A stretch of DNA of 64,000 bases from Leptospira dzoumogneensis. GTDB taxonomy: Bacteria > Spirochaetota > Leptospiria > Leptospirales > Leptospiraceae. Location of the stretch: NCBI RefSeq assembly GCF_004770895.1, contig NZ_RQHS01000016.1:1-64000 (forward strand), given 5' to 3'. Within the stretch, counting starts at the first letter, position 1; each line of letters opens with the position of its first letter. Below, one piece after another: positions 1 through 7,621 of this stretch. A program made the position numbers and the translations under genes. A model generated the notes under the pieces. That model saw only the letters and a program-made list of their open reading frames with translations. It had not been told where the DNA came from and ran no database searches.

Positions 1-111
1 GGGAACGTTAAGAGGTCTAAGGAGTTCTTCTCTTACCCCCAATGGGATATGGCAGCTAACGATATTTGGAATACGAACGCGGTTAGTCTGAATATGCTTC
101 AGACAATATAG
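1..111 (+). CDS. C-terminal end of an unrecognised protein (5' partial)
   Basis: The first frame is open from the window edge to a TAG at 109-111. It reads as a protein-like tail rich in aromatic and Asn residues, ending NMLQTI. Its start lies before the window. I do not recognise the family. No terminator is evident in the 112 bases before the next gene, so the two could be co-transcribed. Confidence 0.45.
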   Translation, partial: GNVKRSKEFFSYPQWDMAANDIWNTNAVSLNMLQTI

Positions 112-223
112 AATGTAGGCAAATCTTAGTAGTTTCCAAGAAAGTGGATAGATCAATGTTTTAGAGAAAAAGGGAAAAAATTCTGCCCTCTTTAAATTTA
201 AACTCACAACTTGAGAAAATTAT

Positions 224-757
224 ATGAAACAATTTAAATATTTTATAACATTATTCTTTTTCTTAAACTTTATCAACTGTCCCGGAGATAAAAACGGAGA
301 TAACTTTTCCGATGCTTTGACATTTGGAATAATACAAGCTAACGATACAATTCCATTGCATTGCGGAACTTATCCGAATACTACAGTAAATTACGTAACT
401 AGGGATGAACAGACTGTCAATTTTTTCTCCGGTCAAGGAATAAACACCGGTCCGAGTACACAATTCGTTGCTGCTCTGTTTGTCCTATCCCACGTAAAAG
501 TCGGTAACAAATTAATATTAAAAAGCAACACGACAGACTTAACACAAATCATTCGGGACAACCTTGATTTCGGAACACAGGATGGCTGCCCTCCACAATT
601 TTACGATACTACTCATCAAATTACAATTACAACATATACCGCAAATACAATAGAATTCGTCGTTCATGTACCAGGAAATTACTCAATCGACGTATTATCA
701 AGTCCAGTAGGAACTTTTGACGCAGCACCTACCGATGTGACGATGCAGCTACAGTGA
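224..757 (+). CDS. Putative lipoprotein, unknown function (177 aa)
   Basis: The protein opens with a short basic segment (MKQFKY), a hydrophobic stretch and a lipobox-like FINC at residues 16-19. This suggests processing by signal peptidase II and lipidation at Cys19. The mature part is Thr- and Asn-rich with a few cysteines and looks beta-rich. I recognise no domain. A GAG-containing purine stretch lies about 10 bases before the ATG. The gene ends 11 bases before the stop of a minus-strand lipoprotein gene, so the two are convergent. Location is probably the outer membrane or periplasm, by inference from the signal. Confidence 0.7.
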   Translation: MKQFKYFITLFFFLNFINCPGDKNGDNFSDALTFGIIQANDTIPLHCGTYPNTTVNYVTRDEQTVNFFSGQGINTGPSTQFVAALFVLSHVKVGNKLILKSNTTDLTQIIRDNLDFGTQDGCPPQFYDTTHQITITTYTANTIEFVVHVPGNYSIDVLSSPVGTFDAAPTDVTMQLQ

Positions 758-768
758 GGCCAAGAGAA

Positions 769-1086
769 TCACTTTATCAAATGAATATCCTGATTATTAA
801 AGGTAAACTCACGCAAGGCAGATTCTATAATTCGATCTTCTGCTGAAGGACTCCAAAATATAGAAAAAGTCGGAAGAAGCCATAAGGAAACATAGTGAGT
901 ATATTCATTTTCATAATCCTTAATATCTTCAGGTTTCACTGAAAATCGAAGGAAAACATTTACTTCACATTCATTTAATATGCTTTTATCTATTGCCGGT
1001 CTTTCTTCAGATAGTCTTCCGCTAAATGTTGTAAAACAAGATACGAATGAGATATAGGTAATTAGAAGGAAAGGAAAGGAGTTCAT
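769..1086 (-). CDS. Small putative lipoprotein (105 aa)
   Basis: MNSFPFLLITYISFVSC is a lipoprotein signal with a spirochete-style lipobox at FVSC. The mature part has about 88 residues and no recognised domain. Its ATG (1084-1086) abuts the TGA (1087-1089) that ends the reconstructed frame of the gene upstream. This back-to-back arrangement supports a real operon and supports reading the upstream frame through to 1087. A sequence ALREF near the C-terminus suggests a helical end. The function is unknown. Confidence 0.65.
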   Translation of the reverse strand: MNSFPFLLITYISFVSCFTTFSGRLSEERPAIDKSILNECEVNVFLRFSVKPEDIKDYENEYTHYVSLWLLPTFSIFWSPSAEDRIIESALREFTFNNQDIHLIK

Positions 1087-1724
1087 TCAATTCCCTCGAA
1101 TCAATCGAATTCCGGTTGCATCCAGTTCCTTTTTAAACTCATTTACGGCTTTAACATTTGAGGTTGCAAAATGATTCTCAAACGAACCTCCGAATAAATT
1201 CACCCAAGTAAACGGGAGAAACAGAAACCATGCCGCAATGAAAAGTCTAGGCTGATATTCGTAAACTGAGACTGCTTTATCATTTTGAATTATAGTAAAT
1301 CGTACAAGTCCGGTTGATTCTCCAAAGAAAGGAATAATGTTTGTGCTGCAATATTAGGCCAGACTGGACATTCTTTGGCAACATCGCAGTCGAAAGTGAA
1401 GTGGGCTTCAGTTTCTATTTCGATCTTATTTTCAGACTGCAATTCAACATTTTTACATTCCGGAATATGTAAAATTTCAAGCATGCTTTCACTGATTCGA
1501 TTTGGTATTATATTGTATTTCTCCATTTCGTTTTTCTGAATGACATGCCCTTTTGAATAAAACGATCGAATATAAAAGCAATTAGTTCGGATCTCGGTGT
1601 TTTTGATTGAGCGAGTGGAATTCTGAATCAATTCAGGAGATCTGCCTATTAAGAGACAATTCGATGTCAGCAAATATTGCATCGAGATTACATAAACAAA
1701 GATACTTCTATTAATGGAAAACAT
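1087..1724 (-). pseudogene. Lipoprotein gene broken by a one-base frameshift
   Basis: The 5' part (1724 down to about 1337) encodes a signal with a lipobox-like LTSNC and a soluble domain, but stops at 1290 in a frame ending QPDLYDLL. From about 1340 to the TGA at 1087-1089 a different frame continues with good protein character. It begins FFGESTG and later contains a hydrophobic WFLFLPFTW segment. One missing base, for example one C in the run before FFGE, would restore a protein of about 212 residues. The restored stop touches the next gene's ATG. The gene is either genuinely inactivated or carries an assembly error. The family is unknown. Confidence 0.65.
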
Positions 1725-1767
1725 ATGATTCCTTAAATTATATTTTGCCCTTTACAATCCACATTTA

Positions 1768-2122
1768 TTACATGGAAGTTCCCATACCACCAGACGCCCA
1801 ACCAGTTGATTTGCATAGTTCAAGGACAGCCATAATAGCTAATCCAAACCCGTTCCAATAGATTGAATCGCTGATAGTGTCATCGGTATGTATATCCCTT
1901 TTCCCAAAAAATATATGCCGGAACTCCGATAAGCATTAATGCTAACCCTCCGAGGGAAATTAGAGGTAATATAAATTCTCTATTCCTAGTAATTAATTTA
2001 CCCAGATCACTTCGATCAATACTCCACATCCTTGTGCCGTGATTTCTTGAATACGTTCCTCCACTCAATATTTTTCCATTAATGATCTGCACTATGGGCA
2101 TATCTTCAAGACAATCCTTCAA
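1768..2122 (-). pseudogene. Small membrane protein gene with a frameshift at a T6 run
   Basis: The first part (2122 to 1880, 80 codons, or from an ATG at 2103) holds one membrane segment around LPLISLGGLALMLIGVPA and then ends at GYTYR. Removing one T from the six-T run near 1910 joins it to a second open frame. That frame reads through DTISDSIYWNGFG and GLAIMAVLEL to a TAA at 1768-1770. The restored product would have about 117 residues and two hydrophobic segments. The family is unknown. Frame repair at a homopolymer makes slippage or sequencing error possible. Confidence 0.5.
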
Positions 2123-2248
2123 TTAGCAGTAAAGTCGAACCAATGGTTCGAATAACAGCGGACCGAATCTTTTCGAAGCTATGGGAATTTCTAATTGTAG
2201 TTCAGCTCATAATGCTTGCATTTCGACTTGCAATCATAAATTCATTTA

Positions 2249-2930
2249 TTAATAATCCGACTGATCCTTCTTTCCAAAGGTAGAACGTAAGATTTCTGTC
2301 ATTGGAACAACAGTAAATCCTACTCGGTCATTCTCTCTATAGAGTAAAACTTCCATTTCATCTGCTATTCCAAAATCTCGGTATATTTGAAGCAAAGGAA
2401 AGCTCATAGATGCAGAGCTGAGTTTTGAGTTTAAAAACTCTATGTCCTTGATTCTCAGTATGATATACAAATTGTTGATATTAGTTTCAGATATCTTCCG
2501 TTGGCTAATTATATTCTCTCGATTAAAGGTTTCGTCATAACTTGGGTTATATGTTCTAAATGGAATAGTAAATATGTATTCGAAGAAGGAACCTATATAA
2601 TAACCGGGAGCCAAGTAACCATAGCCAAACCCTCCAGCAACTCCTCTTTTATAAATTTCTGAAAATTGTATTTTATAAATCTTCTTAACAGTCTCTTTCT
2701 CTAAGACCTTATCTACCTCCTCTTCGATCATCCCTCCATCAATCTTCAATAAAACTCGTCCATCTTGAAATGAATAAGTTATCTGATACTGCTCCGATGT
2801 ACGCGTTAGCCTTTCTGACTTTAAAACTTCCTTACTAAGCACCTTTTTACCCGACTCGCTCACAGTCAGACAATCGCTTACAACTACAGTCAGCAATAAT
2901 ATGGCGATAGGCGATATGCGGGGCTTTCAT
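2249..2930 (-). pseudogene. Lipoprotein gene with a frameshift inside its signal peptide
   Basis: An open frame of about 215 codons (2896 to 2249) starts only at a TTG in the middle of a hydrophobic stretch, LLLTVVVSDC. The in-frame codons just upstream continue the signal peptide (KPRISPIAI), but the only ATG, at 2928-2930, is one base out of frame. Losing one A from the AAA after that ATG would give a classic lipoprotein signal with a lipobox ending SDC. The mature domain includes a Gly/Tyr-rich segment (GGFGYGYLAPGYYIG). The function is unknown. The gene may still be expressed weakly from the TTG. Confidence 0.55.
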
Positions 2931-3098
2931 AAAATCAGCTATATTTTGTTTAACCAGATTTACTTTTCAAGTGAAAGGTAAGAGAGGATTGAGAAAATGT
3001 TCTTCAGAAAATCCAATTTAGCCAGGCAAAGTTAAATCACATTAAGCGGGACTATTTTCACTTGCAAATTGTTGTATTCTACGGACTTCTTTGTCTAC

Positions 3099-3188
3099 AT
3101 GCGTAAATATTTTCGCTTAATTCTAATTATCTTCTTAATCAATTTGAACTGTGCTACCTTCGTTTTTTATCCCGAAGGAAAACTCTAA
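3099..3188 (+). pseudogene. Lipoprotein signal-peptide stub (29 aa)
   Basis: An ATG at 3099 opens MRKYFRLILIIFLINLNC, a textbook lipoprotein signal with Cys at residue 18. Only eleven mature residues follow before a TAA at 3186. The piece is too good a signal to be chance, but it is too short for a normal lipoprotein. It is either the remnant of a truncated gene or a very short lipopeptide. It lies in a region with several other broken lipoprotein genes, which favours decay. Confidence 0.45.
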
Positions 3189-3241
3189 ATCATATCTCAA
3201 TTAAATCCTAAAACAGATTTAAGGAGGAAGGAAAAAGTATA

Positions 3242-3552
3242 TTAATTTTCAAATGCAAAATAAACTTTGCTGCAAAGATCTCTAATTAAGTTAGGCTTTG
3301 ACTTTAAACTGACAGTTCCATCAACAGTCCTTGTAAAATTTTCCCCACCAATATATATAATTTCATCTACTTCACATTTGATATAAGTTCTTTAGCATCA
3401 ATTTCCAAAATTAATGAATTTATGTATTTTTTCTCCCGTTTCCAAGTCGATTGTATTTCACTCTTCATTGCAAGACTCTACAGAACAAATCTTGGGGAAA
3501 CACGTGGCCTTCTCATTAAAGAAATAATATTGAGGATAATTCCTCAAAAAGT
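3242..3552 (-). pseudogene. Decayed gene with three in-frame stop codons
   Basis: On the minus strand one reading frame from about 3552 to a TAA at 3242-3244 has protein-like composition but is cut by TGA, TGA and TAA. Pieces include YPQYYFFNEKATCFPKICS, NTIDLETGEKIHKFINFGN and VDEIIYIGGENFTRTVDG. All segments lie in a single frame, so this is accumulated nonsense mutation rather than shifted frames. The region directly follows the stop of a lipoprotein gene. The original function is unknown. Confidence 0.5.
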
Positions 3553-3553
3553 T

Positions 3554-4159
3554 TTACATCGGATTAGAAATCTCTAATCGAGTCCGAACAATACTAGGAG
3601 GTAATGCCGCATTTCCAAGCGATATAATCGCCAAAAAGATACTTACTCCCCATTGGCTTTCGATTTCATTCGTAAGGATGATTTTAATTTCAGACTTTTG
3701 TCCACTTTTCACTATAATATTTTCACAATCATACTTTTCTATAAGATCCGTTTTTACGGAACATTTCTTTGTTTTATCTTTAATAGCACGGCTTCCAATA
3801 AAAATCGCATCCAATCGGAACGAATGAGGAAAATCTGAACCATAACCGGAAAGCACTCCAGAATAGACTCCCTCTGGAACCTTAAGCTCAATTGACTCGC
3901 CCTTCTCTATCGTAACTGTTCCGTCTGACCGCAAAGTTTCACATACATTCGTACCAAATTCTAAGAAATACTTTTTCTGCGAAAGACACACGCGAGAGAG
4001 TTCAATATAATTGATGGGAGTAAAAGTATCATTTTCATACTTAATGGATATTAACCCTATATTTTCTTTTTCTAAAATCTTTTGATCATGATATACAATT
4101 TGATTCGAAGAACATCCGAACATGAATAAAATTAAAAGGGGAATACAGAAAGATTTCAT
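3554..4159 (-). CDS. Putative lipoprotein, unknown function (about 201 aa)
   Basis: The best start is the ATG at 4157-4159, because GGAGG lies just upstream and it opens a lipoprotein signal (MKSFCIPLLILFMFGC) with the lipobox FMFGC. The frame is open 20 codons further upstream, but that extension has no good ribosome site. The middle has four further cysteines and a C-terminal hydrophobic segment (VSIFLAIISLG) that may be a membrane anchor or buried strand. The motif VPEGVYSGVLSGYG resembles beta-sandwich lipoproteins. I do not recognise the family. Confidence 0.7.
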   Translation of the reverse strand: MKSFCIPLLILFMFGCSSNQIVYHDQKILEKENIGLISIKYENDTFTPINYIELSRVCLSQKKYFLEFGTNVCETLRSDGTVTIEKGESIELKVPEGVYSGVLSGYGSDFPHSFRLDAIFIGSRAIKDKTKKCSVKTDLIEKYDCENIIVKSGQKSEIKIILTNEIESQWGVSIFLAIISLGNAALPPSIVRTRLEISNPM

Positions 4160-4264
4160 TTTTCCTCCATCTATAATCGCTAATATTAAATATATTAAAA
4201 GTCTGGCAGACCAAGACAATGACTAACTTGAATATTTACTAATATCCTCTTAATTTTGAATACC

Positions 4265-4330
4265 CTACTCATTTTATACACGGAATTCAAACCAAGGACG
4301 TCCCTTCCGTAAACTCCCAACCGCCCACCT
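4265..4330 (+). repeat. Diverged copy of the IS left-end region
   Basis: About 43 bases here (from CTACTCATTT to CTTCC) match 6394-6437, at the left end of the first insertion sequence, with about seven differences. Weaker similarity then continues into the inverted-repeat core, where AACCGC is shared. There is no transposase next to it. It may be the footprint of a lost element or a shared intergenic repeat. Confidence 0.4.
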
Positions 4331-4459
4331 TATCTCAGATTTGCATTCAAAATCACTTAAGGTAGGATTAGGCAATGATATGGCAGTATCGAATCTTTAC
4401 CTTGCCCTCTAAATCCTTTATAATCCTAGATATAAATTGCCTATCGCAGGAGGATCGAA

Positions 4460-5539
4460 ATGGATCGATTTTCTAAAAAAAATAACCATGGAACCGACAG
4501 CACAAGAATAGAATCGAAAAACGTAATTGTTCTTCCATACATATATTTTCTTTTCTCTCTCTTATTTGGATGTTGTGTGTCTACTAAATACCCAAACTCT
4601 GATCATTCCAACGGGAAATACTTTTACAATCCAACCCAAGTTGAAGAAAACGGAATATGGAGAACTTTAAAGCTTCTATCCACAATTGATTTTGAAGAAT
4701 GGCCCAAAAAGGTTCAAAATGAAAAAGCAAATCTAATTAAAAATCCATTATATAAAAATCAAATCGGGATCACTTTCATTAATCATGCGACTGTGTTAAT
4801 CCAATCCCGCGAAATAAACATCCTTACCGATCCGGTTTGGTCCGAGAGGATCAGTCCGGTGAGCTGGGTGGGAACAAAAAGAGTGAGAGAACCAGGTATG
4901 CGGATAGAGGACCTTCCTCGGATAGACCTGGTGGTTATCAGTCATAACCATTACGATCATCTGGACTTGGAAACTTTAAAAACGCTTAATAAAAAATTCT
5001 CCCCCAAGTTTCTTGTTCCGTTGGGAGACAAGGAACTACTACAATCCGAAGGAATTTCTGATACAGATGAGATGGACTGGTGGCAAACAATCGAAATAGA
5101 AAAGAAAGCAGAAGTAACGTTCGCTCCTACACAACATCTTTCCGCAAGAGGTATATTCGATTGGAATCGCAGTCTATGGGGTAGCTACATGATCAAAATA
5201 GGGAATAGACGAGTATATTTTGGCGGAGATGCTGCGTATTCTTTGCACTATAAAGAAATTAAAAGACGTTTGGGCGAGCCGGATATTTCTCTTTTACCGA
5301 TCGGAGCTTATGAGCCTAGATGGTTTATGAGGTTAGTCCACATGAACCCTTTGGATGCAATTCAAGCTCATATGGATTTGGGTTCTAAACTTTCAATCGG
5401 AATACATTTTGGAACATTTCAGCAAACAGAAGAAGCATTAAACGCGCCTGTTGAAGAATTAAAGAAGGAATTACTTAAAGCCGGATTGAATTTAAGTGAT
5501 TTCATAGTACAAAAAGAAGGAATAGGAAAGATTTATTAA
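4460..5539 (+). CDS. NAPE-PLD-like metallo-beta-lactamase-fold lipoprotein (359 aa)
   Basis: The core carries the metal-binding motif HNHYDH near residue 160. Later metal-ligand candidates are PTQHLS, FGGDAAY and GIHFGTF. The pattern NHATVLIQ, LTDPVWSER, VGTKRVR is typical of the N-acyl-phosphatidylethanolamine phospholipase D/UlaG-like branch. The natural substrate is unknown and could be a lipid or another phosphodiester. An N-terminal hydrophobic stretch ending FGCC suggests a lipoprotein with an unusually long pre-signal segment. A strong AGGAGG sits 7 bases before the ATG. The flanks are intergenic, so the gene is probably transcribed alone. Confidence 0.85.
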   Translation: MDRFSKKNNHGTDSTRIESKNVIVLPYIYFLFSLLFGCCVSTKYPNSDHSNGKYFYNPTQVEENGIWRTLKLLSTIDFEEWPKKVQNEKANLIKNPLYKNQIGITFINHATVLIQSREINILTDPVWSERISPVSWVGTKRVREPGMRIEDLPRIDLVVISHNHYDHLDLETLKTLNKKFSPKFLVPLGDKELLQSEGISDTDEMDWWQTIEIEKKAEVTFAPTQHLSARGIFDWNRSLWGSYMIKIGNRRVYFGGDAAYSLHYKEIKRRLGEPDISLLPIGAYEPRWFMRLVHMNPLDAIQAHMDLGSKLSIGIHFGTFQQTEEALNAPVEELKKELLKAGLNLSDFIVQKEGIGKIY

Positions 5540-5591
5540 ATTTTCTAAATCGATTTAAAAAGGTTTCGGTATTTCTCATTTTCAAAAGGAA

Positions 5592-5629
5592 AACCTAACG
5601 TATGTTTAGGTTAAAGAGTGTAATTTTTT
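5592..5629 (+). terminator. Probable rho-independent terminator
   Basis: A perfect 7-bp stem (AACCTAA at 5592-5598 with TTAGGTT at 5606-5612) is followed, after a short gap, by an eight-T run. It lies 53 bases past the stop of the metallo-hydrolase gene. The gap between stem and T-run makes it atypical. Confidence 0.4.
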
Positions 5630-5687
5630 TTAGTCAATGTTCGCAATTTAGAACATTATAAAATGTTGTATAAGCTAGGGCCAAACA

Positions 5688-6341
5688 TTGAAAAATCTAA
5701 ATAAGAAGTCTCTTGTCATCATATTCACGCTGATTGCGAGTTTGCTATCTGTCGGTTGCAATCACGGCACATCGAAATCTAATATGCTACTAAACCTCGA
5801 CGGTTTATCAGACGATAGCAGCAGTGAATGGACCAGTCTTTTAGGTATATCTACCACGGAATCAAGAGCCTCAGGAATTACATCGGATCTGTCCGGAAAT
5901 ATTTATACTACAGGTTATACTGAATGGTCTCTAGATGGCCCACCCCATTCCGAAGGTATGAATCAATTTATTGTTAAGTACAATAGCAATGGGGAAAAAC
6001 AATGGACAAGGTTACTCGGTGCAACTGTTAGTGATACGCATGCAATTGCAATCACTTCGGACTCCACTGGAAATGTTTATACGACCGGTTATACAAACGG
6101 AAACCTGGATGGCCAAACACTAACTTATAACACCAATATGTTTGTTGTTAAGTACGATAGCGACGGGAATAAGCTCTGGACAAAATTACGAGCAGCATAC
6201 GGCAAAAGAACATATTCGTACGGAATCACATTAGATTCTTCGGAAAATATTTATACTACAGGCAATGTGACGGGAAGTTTAATTACTGGCTCCGATATTT
6301 CATTTTACGACTTGTTTGTAAGCAGATTTGATAATGATTGA
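5688..6341 (+). CDS. SBBP-type beta-propeller lipoprotein, short form (217 aa)
   Basis: The start is a TTG that opens a lipoprotein signal ending SVGC at residue 24. The mature part has three repeats of the kind GITSDLSGNIYTTGYT, with intervening FIVKYNSNGEKQWTRLLG. These match the SBBP (beta-propeller) repeat of Leptospira surface proteins. A full propeller needs more blades, so at about 190 mature residues this looks C-terminally shortened, although the third unit ends cleanly at FDND. An IS-type sequence begins within about 50-90 bases downstream and may have caused the loss. The role is probably outer-surface binding, by inference only. Confidence 0.7.
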   Translation: MKNLNKKSLVIIFTLIASLLSVGCNHGTSKSNMLLNLDGLSDDSSSEWTSLLGISTTESRASGITSDLSGNIYTTGYTEWSLDGPPHSEGMNQFIVKYNSNGEKQWTRLLGATVSDTHAIAITSDSTGNVYTTGYTNGNLDGQTLTYNTNMFVVKYDSDGNKLWTKLRAAYGKRTYSYGITLDSSENIYTTGNVTGSLITGSDISFYDLFVSRFDND

Positions 6342-6429
6342 TACTTAACTGGTAGCCTTAACATACAAACTTAGTCTATTTTCTTCGATTCCTCTACTCA
6401 TTTAATACTCGTAATCCAAACCGAGGACC

Positions 6430-6458
6430 TCCTTTCCCCCCAATCCGAACCGCTCCCC
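6430..6458. repeat. Left terminal inverted repeat of IS copy 1
   Basis: These 29 bases are the exact reverse complement of 7578-7606. I found this by direct comparison of the two sites. Confidence 0.9.
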
Positions 6459-6478
6459 CAAGCCACAAAATAATAAAT

Positions 6479-7621
6479 ATTGAATATAAAGCACCGTTCC
6501 CAACACCCCTACCTAAACACTACAACCTTGCTCTCAACACACCCTACTTCACTGACATAACTAAGAAGATACTAACTGATTTCTACCCAAAGAAGTGTCC
6601 TACTCCTGAGTGTAATAGTAGAATTTTAGATAAAGAAATCTCCACTCGGCCAGATCTCATTAGATGCCCACAATGTAGGTATCTTACTTCAAGACTCAGT
6701 TATACTCCCCTGCATCACTTTAAATTACCAATATGGATGTTCGGATTTGTCCTTTATGAATCTCTAATCCAATATCCAAAGGTAGTAACAGCAACAGAAC
6801 TAAGTAAGAAACTGCGAATAGGATATAATGCAGCAAGCTTACTAAAAAGGAGATTTCAACTATTCGCCTCCGATCAAGTACCAAAGTATAAAGCCTTAAC
6901 ATTCAATGCTTTAGAGAGTAACTTCAAAGACTTCCTACTACCTCCTAATGAAAATAAAGACATCACCTCTAAGATGAGAAACAAGCCCTACGTATGCGTA
7001 GACACTGCTGTATTGTATTCTGCAAGTGAGAGAGCAAGCCAAGGTAGGAAACGATACAGCCACAGAGGACAAACATCTTCTATCTACCTTTCAGAGAAAC
7101 TCGGAGGAAAGCAAATTGGAACTTTAGTCCAGACTATAGCAGTGAAACAAGGACCTGTATTCTTTACTTCAGTATCTAATCAAAAGGCAGAAACTTTAGG
7201 ACCTTTAATTAAAGAACATCTCCCTACGTGCACTCCACTTTTCACAGACCAAGGATACCCATGGCTTTGGGGAGTATATAGAAACCACAGGTCAGTAAAT
7301 CATTCTGCGAGATCAAAGGACAATAGGTTCAGATGGGCAAGGAACAGATGGAGTAAGAATGGAGTTCACAACCAAGTAGCAGAAGGCAATCACAGAGTTC
7401 TAAAAACTGCCTTTGCTTCTTACGGATACATCAGGCCGGAGTATTCTCAGTTATACCTGAATGAGTTTAGCTTCATCAAGAATGCTAATGTGTTTGGTTT
7501 GGATGTTTTAGTAGGAGAAGGTGAAGGATCTTGTTTGAGTAGGGATGCTTTTTCTTCCAATGCGAGAGCGACGGCACGGGGAGCGGTTCGGATTGGGGGG
7601 AAAGGATCCTTACTCATCTAG
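6479..7621 (+). CDS. IS1595-family (ISXO2-like) transposase, no canonical start
   Basis: The frame encodes a zinc ribbon (CPTPEC then CPQC), a helix-turn-helix-like region ([21 protein letters not shown]) and the ISXO2-like catalytic domain. The catalytic domain shows [23 protein letters not shown] and [11 protein letters not shown], consistent with the family's DDE/N residues. The frame is open through the left inverted repeat. No ATG, GTG or TTG occurs in frame before the ATG at 6737, which lies after the zinc ribbon. An ATT at 6479 is the first possible non-canonical start. The stop TAG at 7619 lies just outside the right end. Activity is therefore doubtful unless the frame is fused to upstream translation. 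Confidence 0.8.
   Translation: MEYKAPFPTPLPKHYNLALNTPYFTDITKKILTDFYPKKCPTPECNSRILDKEISTRPDLIRCPQCRYLTSRLSYTPLHHFKLPIWMFGFVLYESLIQYPKVVTATELSKKLRIGYNAASLLKRRFQLFASDQVPKYKALTFNALESNFKDFLLPPNENKDITSKMRNKPYVCVDTAVLYSASERASQGRKRYSHRGQTSSIYLSEKLGGKQIGTLVQTIAVKQGPVFFTSVSNQKAETLGPLIKEHLPTCTPLFTDQGYPWLWGVYRNHRSVNHSARSKDNRFRWARNRWSKNGVHNQVAEGNHRVLKTAFASYGYIRPEYSQLYLNEFSFIKNANVFGLDVLVGEGEGSCLSRDAFSSNARATARGAVRIGGKGSLLI

Larger units (their letters stand above)
6425..7611 (+). mobile_element. IS1595-family insertion sequence, copy 1
   Basis: The element is bounded by a perfect 29-bp terminal inverted repeat, at 6430-6458 on the left and 7578-7606 on the right. The core of the repeat is a six-C run followed by AATCCGAACCGCTC. 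The element is about 1.18 kb and holds one ISXO2-like transposase frame that is open through both ends. Its right end runs directly into the second, diverged copy through the palindrome AAGGATCCTT. Confidence 0.85.

Noticed and set aside
2123..2248. A possible gene remnant ending in FGPLLFEPLVRLYC
   Set aside because: A short open frame on the minus strand looks protein-like but has an in-frame TGA and no start. It is too short to call.
2969..3064. Long-range inverted repeat CAAGTGAAA / TTTCACTTG
   Set aside because: Nine-base arms almost 80 bases apart have no further support and may be chance.
5638..5655. TGTTC-N8-GAACA as a LexA box before the beta-propeller gene
   Set aside because: The spacing and bases do not fit the Leptospira SOS box I know (TTTG-N5-CAAA). 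It may be chance in AT-rich DNA.
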